NCBI RefSeq assembly: GCF_031877795.1
Contig: NW_027436610.1
Span: 2,046,001 to 2,110,000 of the forward strand
Reading direction: 5' to 3'
From: Strix aluco
Taxonomy: Eukaryota; Chordata; Aves; Strigiformes; Strigidae
DNA: 64,000 nucleotides
Shown: positions 36,480-48,229 of the stretch, piece after piece
Layout: the number at the start of each line of letters is the position of its first letter
How positions within the stretch are numbered: position 1 is the first letter of the stretch
The notes under the pieces: generated by a model
Told to the model about the DNA's origin: nothing
What the model saw: the letters and a program-made list of their open reading frames with translations, nothing else
Database searches by the model: none
Program-made: the position numbers and the translations under genes

Positions 36480-36960
36480 GGCTCAGAGGAGCCCTGACAA
36501 GGGCTGTGCTCAGTGCTACAGAGGACAAGCAGCAACCCCCGGGGGCCACCCTTGGGGCCCACCCTGGGATTCTAGAAAGCTTCCTCCCCCCGATGTGGGG
36601 CACGAGGGCCACCTTCATGGAGCAGGAGCAGCAGGCACCTGGCCAGCATGGCCCAAAGGAGCCCTGGCCAGGGGCCGTGCTCAGCGCTGCAGAGGAAGGC
36701 AAAAAACCCCCGGGGACACCTGCTAGCGCACCGTGGGGGAAAAAAAGCCTTCCTCCCCCCAGCTGCAGGGCATGAGAGGCCATCTTCGCGGTGCACGAGC
36801 AGCAGGCAGTAAGCCAGCCAAAAGGGACCCGAGGAGCCCTGGCAAGTGGTCATGCTCAGTGCTGCAGAGGAAGGCAAAAAACCCCCGGGGACCAGTGCCA
36901 ATGTGCCCTGGGGGAAAATTCCTTCCTGACCCCAGAGTGCTGGCGATCAGCTATTCCCTG
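36480..36960. repeat. GC-rich imperfect tandem repeat, three units of ~172 bp
   Basis: The block gtgctcag(t/c)gct(a/g)cagagga recurs at 36506, 36677 and 36852 (171 and 175 bp apart). Each copy is followed by cccccgggg and a polyG/cttcctcccc-like stretch, and preceded by gaggagccctg(g/a)caa-like sequence. Copies are clearly diverged. Confidence 0.82.
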
Positions 36961-38437
36961 AGCAGGTGAGCAAGACCTGCCTCCTCATCCCACAGGCTGG
37001 TCACGCCTCCCAGGAGATGCCCAAGCCCTGTTCTCCCTCACCTTGGAGCCATCTCAGGGGCTTCCGAGTGGCGAAATGCCCCTGGTCAGATTGACCTTGG
37101 GGGCAAGAACCTTTCCTGTGCCTGTCTAGCGGGTGCTCCAAAGCACTGGGACCCCTGGCAACATCCCTGCATCCCATTTCTTACGGCTGCTGCCCCTGGC
37201 TCCACAGGGGTGAGGACGGCGAGCTCTGCAGTGCTCCTCAAGGCTTTCATTCCCTTCGGCTGGCCATGGCTCTCCAGCAGAAACGGCCTGATAGCCTAGG
37301 GCACATCCAGCGCTTGGTGGCTCTTCTCATCTCCTGAGGGGTTTGCATCTGCTCCCGGAAGGCTTGAAGCAGAATTTCCATCCGTCAGATGAGATTTGAA
37401 GGTGGCCCTGCCAGGAGCTGGCCTGGCAGCAGAGAACCTCCAGCATCCTCGAGCAGGTTCCAGCCTTCCTCCCTCAGCCCCCTCCCAGTAATCCCACCCT
37501 CTCCTCAAGGGCTTCCTCTCAGATGTCTTTGGGCTGCCCCTGGGGCAGCTCTGGCACAGCTGGACACTGGCGGGTGCCCCCTTTTATACTGCCCCGGGGC
37601 ACTGCGACTGCTGCGTTGCCGGGGGCGACATTGTGACATGGGGGCGGCATTGTGACGTGGGGGTGACTGACAGGGCCCCCCACGCGCAGCCCCGCCTGCC
37701 CCCTCCGCCCAGCACCCTTCGGAGGAAGCCTTTGGGGTGCTGGCCCCGAGGCAGTCGCTGTGCCCAGGAGGCCCAGGGGCTGTCCCTGCCCTTGGTGGCC
37801 ATGCGCTGGGCACAGCTGAAACCGCCTGGAATGGTGGGGGGGATGAAGTTACTGATGAGGTTATTCAGATGCAAAGGAGCTGCTTTTATTGGTTTTCTTT
37901 TAAATTAATAAAAGCAACGATATAAACCAATCCTCTAGCACATGCCTGGTAATGAATCAGTCTGCAAAACTAGTGAAATGAGGGCGGAAAGCTGCCAGGC
38001 TATGTCGACTCAGTTAAAGAATCACAACATTTTGATGCCAGCCAGGTGTGAAGAGACAGGCCCTCGCCCCTGTCCAGACGTGGCTCTGATGGAGCAGCAG
38101 GCAGAGTGAGGCTAGAGACGAGTTCCCTTGCCAGGAGTGCCCCCTCTGCAGAGGGCTGTTAGGAAGAAGACAGCCTGTCAGGAGCCAGGACTTCAAACCA
38201 CATCTACTTTATCAGCTAAAACATGCACTTTGAGTCACGCTTGGAAACGAACCAGTTTCCAAGGCAGTGCATCTTAAGAGCATGCTTTCCTCTTTGCAAG
38301 GGCCCTGCAAGGCCAAGAGGTGCTGAAATAACACATCCTGAAAGAATTTAACTCTGGCGGTACTAACTGCATTCCCAGACAGTGCTCAGTATCAATCGAT
38401 CACTGCACTGACTGCCACATCCAAAAAGACAGGTCGT
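36961..38437. other. Gene-poor interval with a GC/CpG-rich block
   Basis: No ORF resembles a known protein. Around 37560-37720 the sequence becomes GC-rich with a repeated (a/g)cattgtgac(a/g)tgggggtg-like motif that includes CRE-like tgacgt. It could be a decayed promoter or a CpG-rich repeat. The remainder looks like ordinary intergenic DNA. Confidence 0.4.
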
Positions 38438-38672
38438 ATTGTTTAGAACAGACTAGAATAGACTGTTTCATGTGGAAGGGACGTACAGCGACCATCCAGT
38501 CCAACTGGTTGATCAATTCAGGGCTGACCGAAAGTTAAAGCCTGTTGTTAAGGGCGTTGTCCAGATGCCTCTTAAACACTGACAAGCTTGGGGCATCAAC
38601 CACCTCTCCAGGAATTTTGTTCCATTGTTTGACCTCCCTCTTGGCAAACAAATGCTTCCTAATAACAGGACG
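38438..38672 (-). mobile_element. CR1 LINE 3' fragment (inverted)
   Basis: The reverse complement matches the 3' end of the CR1 at about 33085-33290 (attaggaagcatttgtttgc, gtgtttaagaggcatctgga). The 3' tail side shows the gaatagac-type CR1 ending near 38450. Confidence 0.88.
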
Positions 38673-40240
38673 TCTTGGCTCAACCGTTCATCTCCATCGA
38701 GGAGGCTGGTCCTAGCAGGGACGAAGGTCCCAGGTGGAGCTCAGTGCCTGCCAAACGCTCTTTCTGCTGGTGAGAAGCCCAGAGGTTGGCGAGGGGTACT
38801 TGGAATATCCCAAAGCGCTATTCCTAAAATTTCAGATTCAAACTCCAATTCAGATAAAACTTCAGACCTACCTGACTCCATGTTTTAAGACCTTTTATTT
38901 TAATCTTTTTAGCACTTGTCATTTATTCCTTCTTTCCATCTGTCCTGAGAACTGCAGATGATGTGGAGGATGTAGCTGTCACTGAATTCTTCCACTTTGA
39001 TAAATGTTGCTTAGTATTGCTGCTGCGGAATGAGAATCCTGGCCGGCTCCTCTGGGTCCAGGCGTTGTGTATGTGGGAATGATTTCTGGCAAGAGCATTT
39101 TGAGCACTGGCACAGTAGCAGCTTTCCTGCTGGGAAAGGTTTCTTCTGCCCATCCTGAGAGGTGAGCCGTGATTACCAGCGGGGGCTTGAGTTGGTTGAC
39201 GGGAGGCGTGTTGGTGTCAATGAGTTGTCAGTCTTTGGAATAGAGAGGATGCCCATACGACTGACGGTGATCGCACCACGCGCCACCCCCCCGCCCCCTC
39301 CCCCGCTAGGATTGACGCTGATCAAGCCACGCAACCAGAAGCCACCTGCAGTGACACAGGTCTGACTCCCTCCCCACTGTCACACGAGGTCGTCTCGGCA
39401 GACACAAGGTCAGACGCTCCTGCGGGGAGCCAGGCTGCCTTGGTCGCAAAGCCCCGTCTCTCTCTCTCTCTGACTTGGTACTTAGAGAAAGACATATTTG
39501 ACCTCTTTAATTATGCTGAAAACTGTGAATTACTAAACTCTTAGTTTAGACGCATTAAGCGTTCTTTTGGGGCTAGAATGTGGTTTTCTAGATGTGATGC
39601 ATTCTCATTTTTTCAAATTCTTGCAGAAGCATTTAGCCATGAGTTTTTCAAAATTAATTTTGCAGTTGTTCCAGGCCTTCCTTCACTTGAAAGAATGTAT
39701 TTATGCGTCACCATTTAAAACTGCATCAGACCATCCTAGTTAAACCTACGTTTTAATAACTTTATTTATTGAAATGTTTTACAGGGTCAAACCTAATTTC
39801 TAGTAAGGAGAATTAATGGGTTTCGTTCAGTGCATGATGTCAGCATGCACAATATTATCAGTGTTTCTGAAGAAGGGATTGGTGACATGGTAATGTTAAA
39901 TCACGCTTGTGACAGCAGAAACTCTGATTTCACAGGGGTGATGCCAGCATCATCCAGCAACTCGAGTCGCTTTAAAGGATCACATACAAGTCATTTGGCA
40001 AATGTTCTCTAATTTAACTGTATGTGTTAAAAATATGTTTTACTTTGAAATCCTTAGCCATCATGTTAAAAAACCCCTTCTATATTATCGGCTTCACTGT
40101 GTTACACTGAACTCAGGAGGACTGGGAAGAAAGCTTATCACAAATATACTAATGTGGATTCTTATCTCAGAATTTTTTTTGTATTTCCTTCTTAGATGTT
40201 TTTGAGACTTGAGAAAGTTTCTAAGTTTTGACATTTCACC
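38673..40240. other. No gene seen
   Basis: Unique-looking sequence with a C-rich run (39284-39305) and a short (tc)n tract near 39460. The frames here are short and unrecognisable. Confidence 0.45.
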
Positions 40241-40790
40241 CACCTAGTGGTGAAGGGATGGCAGTGGATGTAGTTCTTCTGGATTCTAGTAAAGGTTTTT
40301 GATAGTGTCCCTCATAGCATCCTTCTGGACAAGTTATCCGACTGTGGGATGAGCAGGTTGATGGTGCACTGGGTGAAGAACTGGCTGAAGGGCAGAGCTC
40401 AAAGCCTTGTAGTGACTGAGGCTACATCTGGTTGGAGACAAGCCACCATCGGCGTTCCTCAGGATTCAGTCCTAGGGCCAGCTCTGTTCAGTATTTTATC
40501 AACGATCTCGCTGGAGGAGTTGAACGTACCCTTGGCAAGTTTGCCAGTGATACCAAACTGGGAGGTGCTGATGACTCACTTGAAGGACAGGAGGCCTTGC
40601 AGAGGGATCTAGATAGATTGGAGCACTGGGCAATCATTAATGGGATGAAATTTAAGAAATGAAAATACCGGCTTCTGCACTTGGGAGGGCACTATGGCAG
40701 GCACAAGCATAATGGGGAGAGGAGTGGCTGGAGAGCATCCCTGCGGAAAGGGATGCAGGGGCGCTGGCTGACAGCAGGCTCAGTGTGAGC
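40241..40790 (+). mobile_element. CR1 LINE fragment with reverse-transcriptase remnant
   Basis: Translated pieces show the LINE RT block [13 protein letters not shown], then [21 protein letters not shown], then [15 protein letters not shown], with frame changes between them. The catalytic (F/Y)ADD box reads FASD, so it is also mutated. Closely related to the CR1 at 26291. The 5' end is truncated. Confidence 0.88.
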
Positions 40791-41017
40791 CGAGCAGCAC
40801 GGGCCAGCTCCCGCCACCCCCATCCATCTCCTCAGCCTTGTAGGCCACCGCCTTCCACCCCCTGCAGAGCTCATATTTCAGCACCCGACCGCTGCCTCCC
40901 ACTCAGCCACCACTGGACCCCTCCGCCACGCTGCAGAGCACCCCTGCGCAGTGCGGAGGACTCCTGCACTTGCCCCAGCCCCGGCGCCATCGGCCCCGCA
41001 CCCCGGTCTGCGCTGGG
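40791..41017. other. GC-rich intergenic sequence downstream of HYDIN
   Basis: C-rich sequence on the plus strand with no recognisable product. Confidence 0.4.
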
Positions 41018-41131
41018 TTTACTCCAAAGCAAGCAGGTTTAGTCCAAAACCAACGGTTTAGTCCAAAACTAGCACGGTTATTGCAAAGCCAGCGGGTTTA
41101 TTGCAAAGGGAAGGGGGTTAGTCCAGAGCAA
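41018..41131. repeat. Degenerate ~20-bp minisatellite (about 6 copies)
   Basis: Imperfect copies of ttta(c/g)tccaaa(g/a)c(a/c)a(g/a)c-gg follow one another, with variants in which tccaaa is replaced by ttgcaaag. Located just past the last HYDIN exon. Confidence 0.75.
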
Positions 41132-41213
41132 CCGCTGTAGCAGTAACTGCGCCCTCAGGTCACGCCCCAACGGCCACGGCCTTGACCCCAAGGGGCTCCT
41201 GGGGGGGCACAGC

Positions 41214-41689
41214 TCACCTGTGAGGGGGAAGGCCCCGGAGGTAGTAGACTCAGGAGACACCCCCCGCCCCAGTGCAGGACACCACCATCTTGCGGGTGAC
41301 GGGGGCTGTGCCAGGGGTCAGGCCACCCTCGAAGGAGACGGAGAGGGAGGTGGTCTGCTTGGAGCGCAAGCTCTCGGGGGCCCTGAGAGTGAAGGCCAGG
41401 TGCTCCACCCGGTACTGGAAGGCCATGGGCTGCAGGAAGATGTTCTTGAAGGGGATGGAGGTGCTGTCATCAGCCTGGATAGGCAAGGGGCCCTGGGACT
41501 TGGGGGGAGGGCCAGGCCCAAGAGGGGGATGCTGTATTCCCCACCAAGCAGGGAGGAGAGCTGCAGTGTGGCCCTGGCTTCACCCAGCTGGCAGGGCTCG
41601 AAGGTCACATCCATGCTCACCTCCGAGCCTCCCAGGTTGGCAGGGGACACGCCGATGGTCTTCTCCGTCAGGAAGCCGGAGCAGTTGGT
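41214..41689 (-). CDS. HYDIN: HYDIN last exon (C-terminus), frameshift and early stop
   Basis: TNCSGFLTEKTIGVSP, then FEPCQLGEARATLQLSSLLG, GLALPP, a frame change in the C run 41502-41507 (six C, seven needed), then DDSTSIPFKNIF and VTRKMVVSC. A TGA at 41250-41252 replaces the conserved Trp of the terminal W-V-Y-Y-L motif; VYYLRGLPPHR and a TGA follow at 41214-41216. Confidence 0.88.
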
Positions 41690-42178
41690 CTGCACAGGGG
41701 AGAGAAGAGACCATGGAGGGGGCGGGTCACAAAAGCAGATCCAGCACCTCAGGAAGAAACAGAAGGTCCCCACCGACACATTGTCTAGGGTCCCTGTCCC
41801 TTGCCTGTCACTGCGCCTGTCCCCCCCACCACTTGCCAGTGAGGAATGGCCATCAGGAGTGTCCAAACGTGCCCAGCAGGGACAACCCTGCACCCAAGTT
41901 CTGGAGGACCTTAAACCCCGGCCCTGGCAGTAACGGGGAAGTCTTGCATGGGCCACGGAACCTGCAAGAGCAGCTCCAGAAAGGGCAGCAGAGAACATCT
42001 GCAAGTGAAGACAGGCCGGCTGGGGACAAGCCCAGCATTGGTGGGGAGACCCGTGGGCTCATGTGGCCACCCCAGCTCAGCCAGGCCAAGCTAGAGGGGT
42101 AGGATCCCTTGACAGAGAGGGCTGATGCTGGCCAGACAAGCTGCCTCCCAGCAAGGGCCCAGGGCAGGCTGGGGTCAC

Positions 42179-42400
42179 CTGGAGTGGTAGTTGGTCTTCT
42201 GCTGGGCGTAGTTCATTATTTTGGTGGTCATGGTCTGACTAGAGCCCAGTGTGGTGCAGAAGTAGAGGGGCTTCTCCGGCCCACTCATGGTGGCTTTCAG
42301 GTGCAGATTGTAATAGAAAGAGCCCAAGCTGCTGCTCCGGAGCACCAGGCACCCGGTGCTCTCGCCCACTTTCACAGGCTGATACTCAGACAAGATCATC
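42179..42400 (-). CDS. HYDIN: HYDIN exon
   Basis: ILSEYQPVKVGESTGCLVL, SSLGSFYYNLHLKAT, EKPLYFCTTLGSSQ, MNYAQQKTNY. Internally open in the conserved frame, but both junctions are one base out of phase with the visible acceptor (ctcccag|GAT) and donor (CAG|gtgacc). Confidence 0.87.
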
Positions 42401-43023
42401 CTGGGAGGAACCAAAGGAGAAGCCACTGAGTCAGGCAGAGATGGGGAAAGCAGGGCCTGCAACAGGGGAAATCGGTCCCTGGTGTGCTCCAGCAGTGCTG
42501 GAAGGCAGCCCAGCACCCTCCCTTGCTCCAGGTCCCTCTCTCTGGGGCAGAGCCTTGCTACATCTGGGGGACAGTTCACTCGGGGGACCGTCCCCAACAG
42601 CTCAGAGCCCTCCAGCACTATCCCAGAAGCTTCCCACCCTAAATGCCCCTCTACTCCCCCAGGGCACAAAACACCTATCGATGGAGGCTGCAAACTCCCT
42701 GCCAGTGGGGTGAGGCATGCCCTGCAGCCACTGTAAACTGAAAATACCCACACTAAATACAGAGCCTGTGGCACAAGGACCCGTCCTGTGAGGCCTGATG
42801 GAAGCATCTCAGAAGGGGTAGCATGGCAGACTCCACCAGCGCAGGGCGATTCCCACTAAGCATCTTCTTACACTCTGCTTCCCCTCCAGATTATTAGTAG
42901 GTGGGAGCTGTCACCCTTGGGAAGAAGCCCCAGATGGTTCATGCAGGGCGTCACCCCTCAGGACCACCCACTCCCAGAAAGGCTGCAGGAGAGGAGAGCA
43001 CACTGCATGAGCTTTGCTCCTAC

Positions 43024-43252
43024 CTCCGACTGCGCAGGAACAGTGAAATGTGGGGGAACACTGATGTCGGGCACTTTGTAACGTACAGCAAATGTCACCG
43101 GGACAGGCAGAGGGTTGTCCACCTTGACGGTGGCAGACACTCTGCCCAACAGCAGCGGTCACTTCAAGAGTGCTGATGGGTCCTGAAGCAGTGGCCTTGA
43201 AAGTCACCATGTAGAACAAGTACTCCTTGGTCACCTTGTTGAGGAAGGTCAC
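43024..43252 (-). CDS. HYDIN: HYDIN exon with 2-nt frameshift
   Basis: VTFLNKVTKEYLFYMVTFKA, ISTLEVTAAVGQS, then a frame change at about 43138 in agtgtctgcc, then ATVKVDNPLPVPVTFAV, PPHFTVPAQSE|gtagga. Fits loss of one GT unit from a GTGT run. Confidence 0.88.
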
Positions 43253-43675
43253 CTGAATCAGAGAAAAAGGGCAGCGCTGGTCATTCTGCACATAAAAATA
43301 TACCAGCTGTGCTGAAGCCAGCCTCAAGAGCACCAAGCTCAGCACCCTGCTTCCAAGAACGGCTGTAAGCAGCCACCAAGGAAGAGTGCGAGGCTGGGGA
43401 AAGCGTGTGAGGTATTTCTACTTGATACTCTCCCGACTGCCCATTGATTCCAGCTCACCAGTGTCCTGGTCCACCTGTGCTTAGCAGCCCCCGGTGGGAC
43501 CCTCACAGAGACTGAAAGGTGAGTGGGGGGTGTGGAGAGATGCCTGCTGTTCAGTACCCACCCAGGACACCTACAGTCCCACCAGTGGGCACGGGGAGGT
43601 ATGAGAGCAGGCATGTAGCTTCTCAGGAAGCCAACAGCTCCTTGGAAGGCCCCACAGCCCCATGTCCACACTTAC

Positions 43676-43826
43676 CATTGCGTTAAAGACTGCTTCCTTG
43701 TAGGAGAGGAAGGTGAGCTTGTAGTCCTTCTTGGCAGAGCCTGGCACATCAATGTATTCCAGCCCCTGCAGCACAGAACTGCTTTCCAGGTTTTCTGGTT
43801 TGAGCATGTCTACCACCACAAGGAAC
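43676..43826 (-). CDS. HYDIN: HYDIN exon
   Basis: FLVVVDMLKPENLESS, LEYIDVPGSAKKDYKLTF, YKEAVFNAM|gtaagt. Intact frame and good splice sites. Confidence 0.92.
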
Positions 43827-44141
43827 CTGTGGGTGAGAAGAATGCAGTGAAGGTCAACAGGAAGGACTCCCACAGGACACCCCTCATGGTGGGGTACAAC
43901 CCAGCCCCTCTCTTCCTCAATGCCCCCGAGGGAGCCAGCTCTCATCCGCCTGGGAGGAAAGCCCTCCGGGACGGGTCTGCGTAGGCAGAACATGGTCAGT
44001 GTGATCCCAGACACCTACAGGCAGAAATAGCCAAGGAGAGTGAAAAGCTTGCAGGAAGGAGCTTCCAGGCAGTGGGAAGCTCTTCCTTGCACTGCTGCAG
44101 GGATTGCTGATGGGATGAGACTTCCTGGGCTAGAGTCACCA

Positions 44142-44304
44142 CTGTGTGGCCTGTTCAGCCAGTTGGAGACAGGGATGAGCTCAGTGTAGGAAGTCCTACA
44201 TGGCACCTGCTGGAAATGGTCCCTGAACACTTTGGGGTCTCAGCAGTCCCTTGCAGGAGATAGTACAAGCCTGTCCCATCTGGCAATGGGAAATAGAGGG
44301 AGCC
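44142..44304 (-). CDS. HYDIN: HYDIN exon with frameshift
   Basis: GSLYFPLPDGTGLYYLLQG, then TAETPKCSGTI, a one-base frame change at about 44202-44211, then VPCRTSYTELIPVSNWLNRP. The donor is weak: ACA|gtggtg joins the next exon in frame, while the expected CAG is followed by TGG. Confidence 0.85.
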
Positions 44305-45544
44305 CTAGAGACAAGAAATAGGGTAAGTGAGCTCGCCTGCTCTCTGCCTGGACCAGTTACTGGCTCTTCAGCACACCTGGACAGTCCCATGTCTCAGGCT
44401 GCCACCTGAGCAGCTTTGGGCAGGTCCAGCTGGCAGAGCTGTGACCGCAGCCCCGTGTCTTGCGCCGGTGGAGATGGCATCGTCGTTCCCACCGGGGCTG
44501 GCGCAGTCACAGGACACGGGCAGCATATCTGGGCAGAGAAAGCTCACAGCGGCCCTGCAGCAGAGCTGCTCTGACCATCCTAACACCCCTTTCCCTGGGC
44601 ACATCAGCTGCCAGCCCTGTGATCGTGCAGGGACAGCCGTGCTAAGGGGGTGGCAGTCCCGCTAAGCTCAACTGCCCCAGCATTACTGCCTGTCAGCTGG
44701 CACGGCAGGGTCCCACCAGCCAGGGTGAGCCATGGAACGTTCATATCCAGTCCTCATTTGGGGTGCCAGTGGGTCACAGCCACCTACCCTGGGGCATCTC
44801 CTCTGCCTCCAGAGCAGCTGAAAACTGCGGGACTCTTCATGCAGGGCTGTATGTTAAAGAGATGCTGAGCATGTCCAACCCCACAGGGCACAGATCTGCT
44901 GAGCACCCTGGAGATTGTGCCCACAAGTCTCCAGCCTCCACTCAGGCCTGAATTCTGGTGTGGGAGAAGGTCAGCTGGAGTGGGACAAGGACCCCAGCAG
45001 CTCCAGCACCCCAGAGCCCTTCTGCACTGACCCCCTTGATTTAAGAGCTTGCCCCTGGTCTGCCCATGCGACCAGAGGGGCCAGTCACCCCCATCTGCCC
45101 AGTCCCAGACCTGCAGGAAGGGCTCTTTCCAAAGCTCCTGAAAGAGATGTCAAGAGAGATCTCAGTGTCATTTCCCACCTGGCTGCTCATGGCCGGGGGG
45201 GGGCACTGAGAAATGGCAAGGCAGCTTCTCCCCTCTAGTTCCCTGCGTGCTGCAAAAGGGCCCCAGCAGGGCAGTGCAGGCAGAAGTGGTCACGCCCAGG
45301 GTGTGGGGAGCCTGTGCAGCCCACAGGGCTGAGCACAGGGGTCTCTGAGCCCCCCTGGGCTGCACAGGCAACGACCAGGAGCTGCACAAAACAAACTTCA
45401 TTTCCTGGACCATCAGACAGCCTGGCTTTTTAGGTTAGCTGCTCCAGTACGTTTAGTAGTCAGTCCAGACCTCCCACCTGAACTTCCCTTACACCTGGCC
45501 TCTAGCCACCAAGAAACCCAGTTTCCAACATAGGATCTCAGGAT

Positions 45545-45605
45545 AATTTCTGTTCATAGGGGACCTCTGAAGGTCATCTCGTCCAACCTCCTGCCCAAAG
45601 CAATG
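45545..45605 (-). mobile_element. Short CR1 3'-end fragment in HYDIN intron
   Basis: The plus strand reads ggacctctgaaggtcatctcgtccaacctcctgcccaaagca, cited here only as a CR1 3'-like block in inverted orientation. Very short. Confidence 0.6.
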
Positions 45606-45649
45606 AGGGTCATGCTCTGAGGGTCAGCGTGCTGGCACAGCTCACATAC

Positions 45650-45843
45650 CTGATGCTTCTTGTTCTCAGAGTTCATGGTTAGGGGTTCGTAAGTGATCGT
45701 GTAGGGCTTGTGGAAAAATTCAGGCCCCTTCCAGTGTTGCCCCCTCAATGACGCCTTGCACAGTGCACGTCCTTATTGTTCGGGTTGGACAGGAGGATGG
45801 TCTGACTGTGCTTCTCGCGCACGGCACACGTGAAAGTCAGCGT
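45650..45843 (-). CDS. HYDIN: HYDIN exon with two frameshifts
   Basis: TLTFTCAVREKHSQTILLSN, then a frame change at 45770-45772, VIEG, a second change in the C run 45740-45744, then HWKGPEFFHKPYTITYEP and LTMNSENKKHQ|gtatgt. It also lacks about nine residues present in human after GPEF. Confidence 0.85.
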
Positions 45844-46682
45844 CTGCAACAGAGGAGCACAGAGGCTGCTTGGTCACAGCGAGGAACCCTTTCCACTCTG
45901 ACTAGCTTTATGCACAGGGAGCAGCTTTTCCTTGTCGTATACCAAATTTCCATTTGAGCCATAGATTTTGGCGTAAATCAAATTGTTGGTTCTTAGAGAA
46001 GGAAGAGGAATGAGTCTTTTGCATGCTGGGTGAAGGGGGCTGCCGCCTCCCTAGGAGGGGAGAAAGAAAACTGAAAGCCCTGGAAGCATCTCTCTCCTGT
46101 GCAAGGACAAGTCCTGCAGCCGCGCAGTCCCTTCGTGGGCAGGCTGATGAGCAGTTCCTGATTCTCTCTTGGGAGCAAGAGCCAACACCTCCCAGCTGCA
46201 CGCTCCTGCAAGGCCTGTAAGGGCCAGGAGTCCTCCACGTGGCATCCCTGTTCCCCAGGAGCTGGATGCAGATGCCTTGTCTGCTCCTAGTGCTGAATGC
46301 CCTCCCCCACCCCGACAGGGAGGAAAAATGTGGGTGCAGGTGCCATATTGTGGCTATAGCTGGGTGGCTCTGGGGGACGTGGGGGGGTTCTCAGAAAAGC
46401 CCTGCAGGGTGTCCCCACGGCAAAGGTGCTGCAGGGCGGAGCCAGGACAGCTGAGGTACTCGCTGGAGGAACAGCACCTTTAATAGGGGAGGAAGGCAAC
46501 TACAGGGCTCACAGATTTTGGGAACCCTGCCCAGGGGTTTTCTCAGCTCTCTGGGACACCCAGGCAGGATGACAGGCAGGAGTGACTCTATGCCTGTAAG
46601 ATTCCTCTAGTTCCTGCCCTGGGAGAGATGTGGTGCAAATGGTGGGGTAAGGGGGCACCTGTCCTGTCTCTGTTCCAGTTAC

Positions 46683-46902
46683 CTCTTTGGACACAGGGGT
46701 ATCCATGCAGCATCCTGCCAGCATAAGCTGGAGCAGCTCACTGCCCTCGATGAAGCACTGCAGGCCCTCGCACTGGATAGCACAGCTCAGCTTAGAGGGG
46801 CAGAAGGTCACAACGAAGGGGACGTCCATTCCTGGGAAGATGTAACCCTTTGTGGGGCTGATGCAGAAATCTGGCTTGAAGCTCTTGATGTCCCACTTAA
46901 AC
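46683..46902 (-). CDS. HYDIN: HYDIN exon
   Basis: FKWDIKSFKPDFCISPTKGY, MDVPFVVTFCPSKLS, LQCFIEGSELLQL, VSKE|gtaact. Intact, and a strong family match. Confidence 0.92.
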
Positions 46903-47248
46903 CTTGCCAAGGAAAGCACAAGGACAGAAAGGAACGATTAACAACCGGGAGGCTGCGAACACAACGTGCCGTTTCTAATTCTCTTGTGGGCTTTTCCACA
47001 GCATCTCAGGCAGGGTGCTGAGCCACCTGGCACTAAGGCTTCAGGTTGGGCAGGACTCAGCTGCACCCATCTGTAAACAAGCTTTTGGTTGTACCCCTTG
47101 CTAAGTTCCAGGGCCTGACTGCACAGCCTTGGCTGCACAACTCCCCACTGGAATGGAAAAGCAGAGGACAACTCTCTGGGCAAGCTACAGCTCCATCCAA
47201 CCCTCACCCAAGCTCTCGGCCACCAGAGAGGACAGGGTTTTGCATTAC

Positions 47249-47522
47249 TTGACTCCTATGTCACCCGTGTTCTGCATGGTGAGGTGCCAGGATGTGTAGC
47301 TCTGCTGCACCACCACTCCAAAGCTGAGGTGTTCCTGGTCCAAGCTCACGTGGGTGCCCTGGCAGGAGCCCCGCACCATGAAGAGGGAACGCACCAGGCC
47401 ACTGCACTCCAACATCACTTCTTCAGTGAACGGCTGGATGCAGCACTTTGGGGAGAAGATCACTTCCACTTTACAGGTCTCAGCTTCAGGCTTAGTTCAT
47501 TGGTGGGCTTCAAGCAGAGAAC
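47249..47522 (-). CDS. HYDIN: HYDIN exon with frameshift
   Basis: VLCLKPTNELSLK in one frame, then CKVEVIFSPKCCIQPFTEEV in another. The change is at about 47483-47486 (aagct where one more base restores phase). It continues LDQEHLSFGVVVQQ, MQNTGDIGV, and CAA|gtaatg, in phase with the next exon. Confidence 0.87.
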
Positions 47523-47965
47523 CTGCCCAAAGAAATGAGTGGAGACTACTTCATCGGGCAACCGAGCTGTGAATCCTCCATAGAGTCTTCCCATTCCTGT
47601 TCTGTTCCCATCAACATTGCCCCAGTCCTACTCATTCCCAGGTACGCATCCTCAGCTACCAAAGGAATTTTCCTGTGATGTGTGCATCCAGCCACGGTGA
47701 GCTGGACTACGTCTTCCAAAGTAATTTCACTTGAGCTCCAGGAGAGCCATAACTCTTGGTCTTTAAAGATTACATTTCCATACCTAATACATCCTAACAT
47801 ATGTGTCTGAAACAGGTGAGGAATGGTACCTTCTTCTCACTTCTGGCTATGAGGGGAGTCCTGACACCTGGCTCAGATGAGGCACTCACACTGCCCAGCA
47901 GGGAGGACAGGACAGCACACAACTGTAATTAGCTACTAGCTCCCCCCAGAGCAGCTCACAGCTAC

Positions 47966-48176
47966 CTGCAGGCATCCCTGGAGGCACAGCAAAGTGCTCT
48001 CCAGTGAAGGAAGGGGCCTTCCTGCAGCTCTGGCATGGTGGACTTGAGACTGAGCTTAAAAGTGAGAGGAGCAGCACTGTTGTTGGCTATGGTGACAATC
48101 TTCTTCACCGTCTGTCTGATGAAGAGGGCTCCCAGCTTCACCACCTTTCCTTGTGGTTCCACATGAAGTGCTAAGG
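47966..48176 (-). CDS. HYDIN: HYDIN exon (boundaries uncertain)
   Basis: ALALHVEPQGKVVKLGALF, IRQTVKKIVTIANNS, STMPELQE, then a stretch unlike the family up to CTGCAG|gtagct. The acceptor could be at 48176 or 48206, and neither joins in phase. The exon lies beside the intronic LTR. Confidence 0.72.
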
Positions 48177-48229
48177 CTTGGACAATAGGCCCAAGCCAGA
48201 GTTGACCTATAGATGAATCCTGTATATTT

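Noticed and set aside
41220..42102. Plus-strand ORFs of 237 and 276 codons opposite the last HYDIN exons
   Set aside because: They are antisense shadows of conserved HYDIN exons in GC-rich sequence; the minus strand carries the homology.
44142..44146. Donor loss (CAG followed by TGG) counted as a definite lesion
   Set aside because: A donor two bases upstream (ACA|gtggtg) joins the next exon in frame, so this may be a shifted but usable site.
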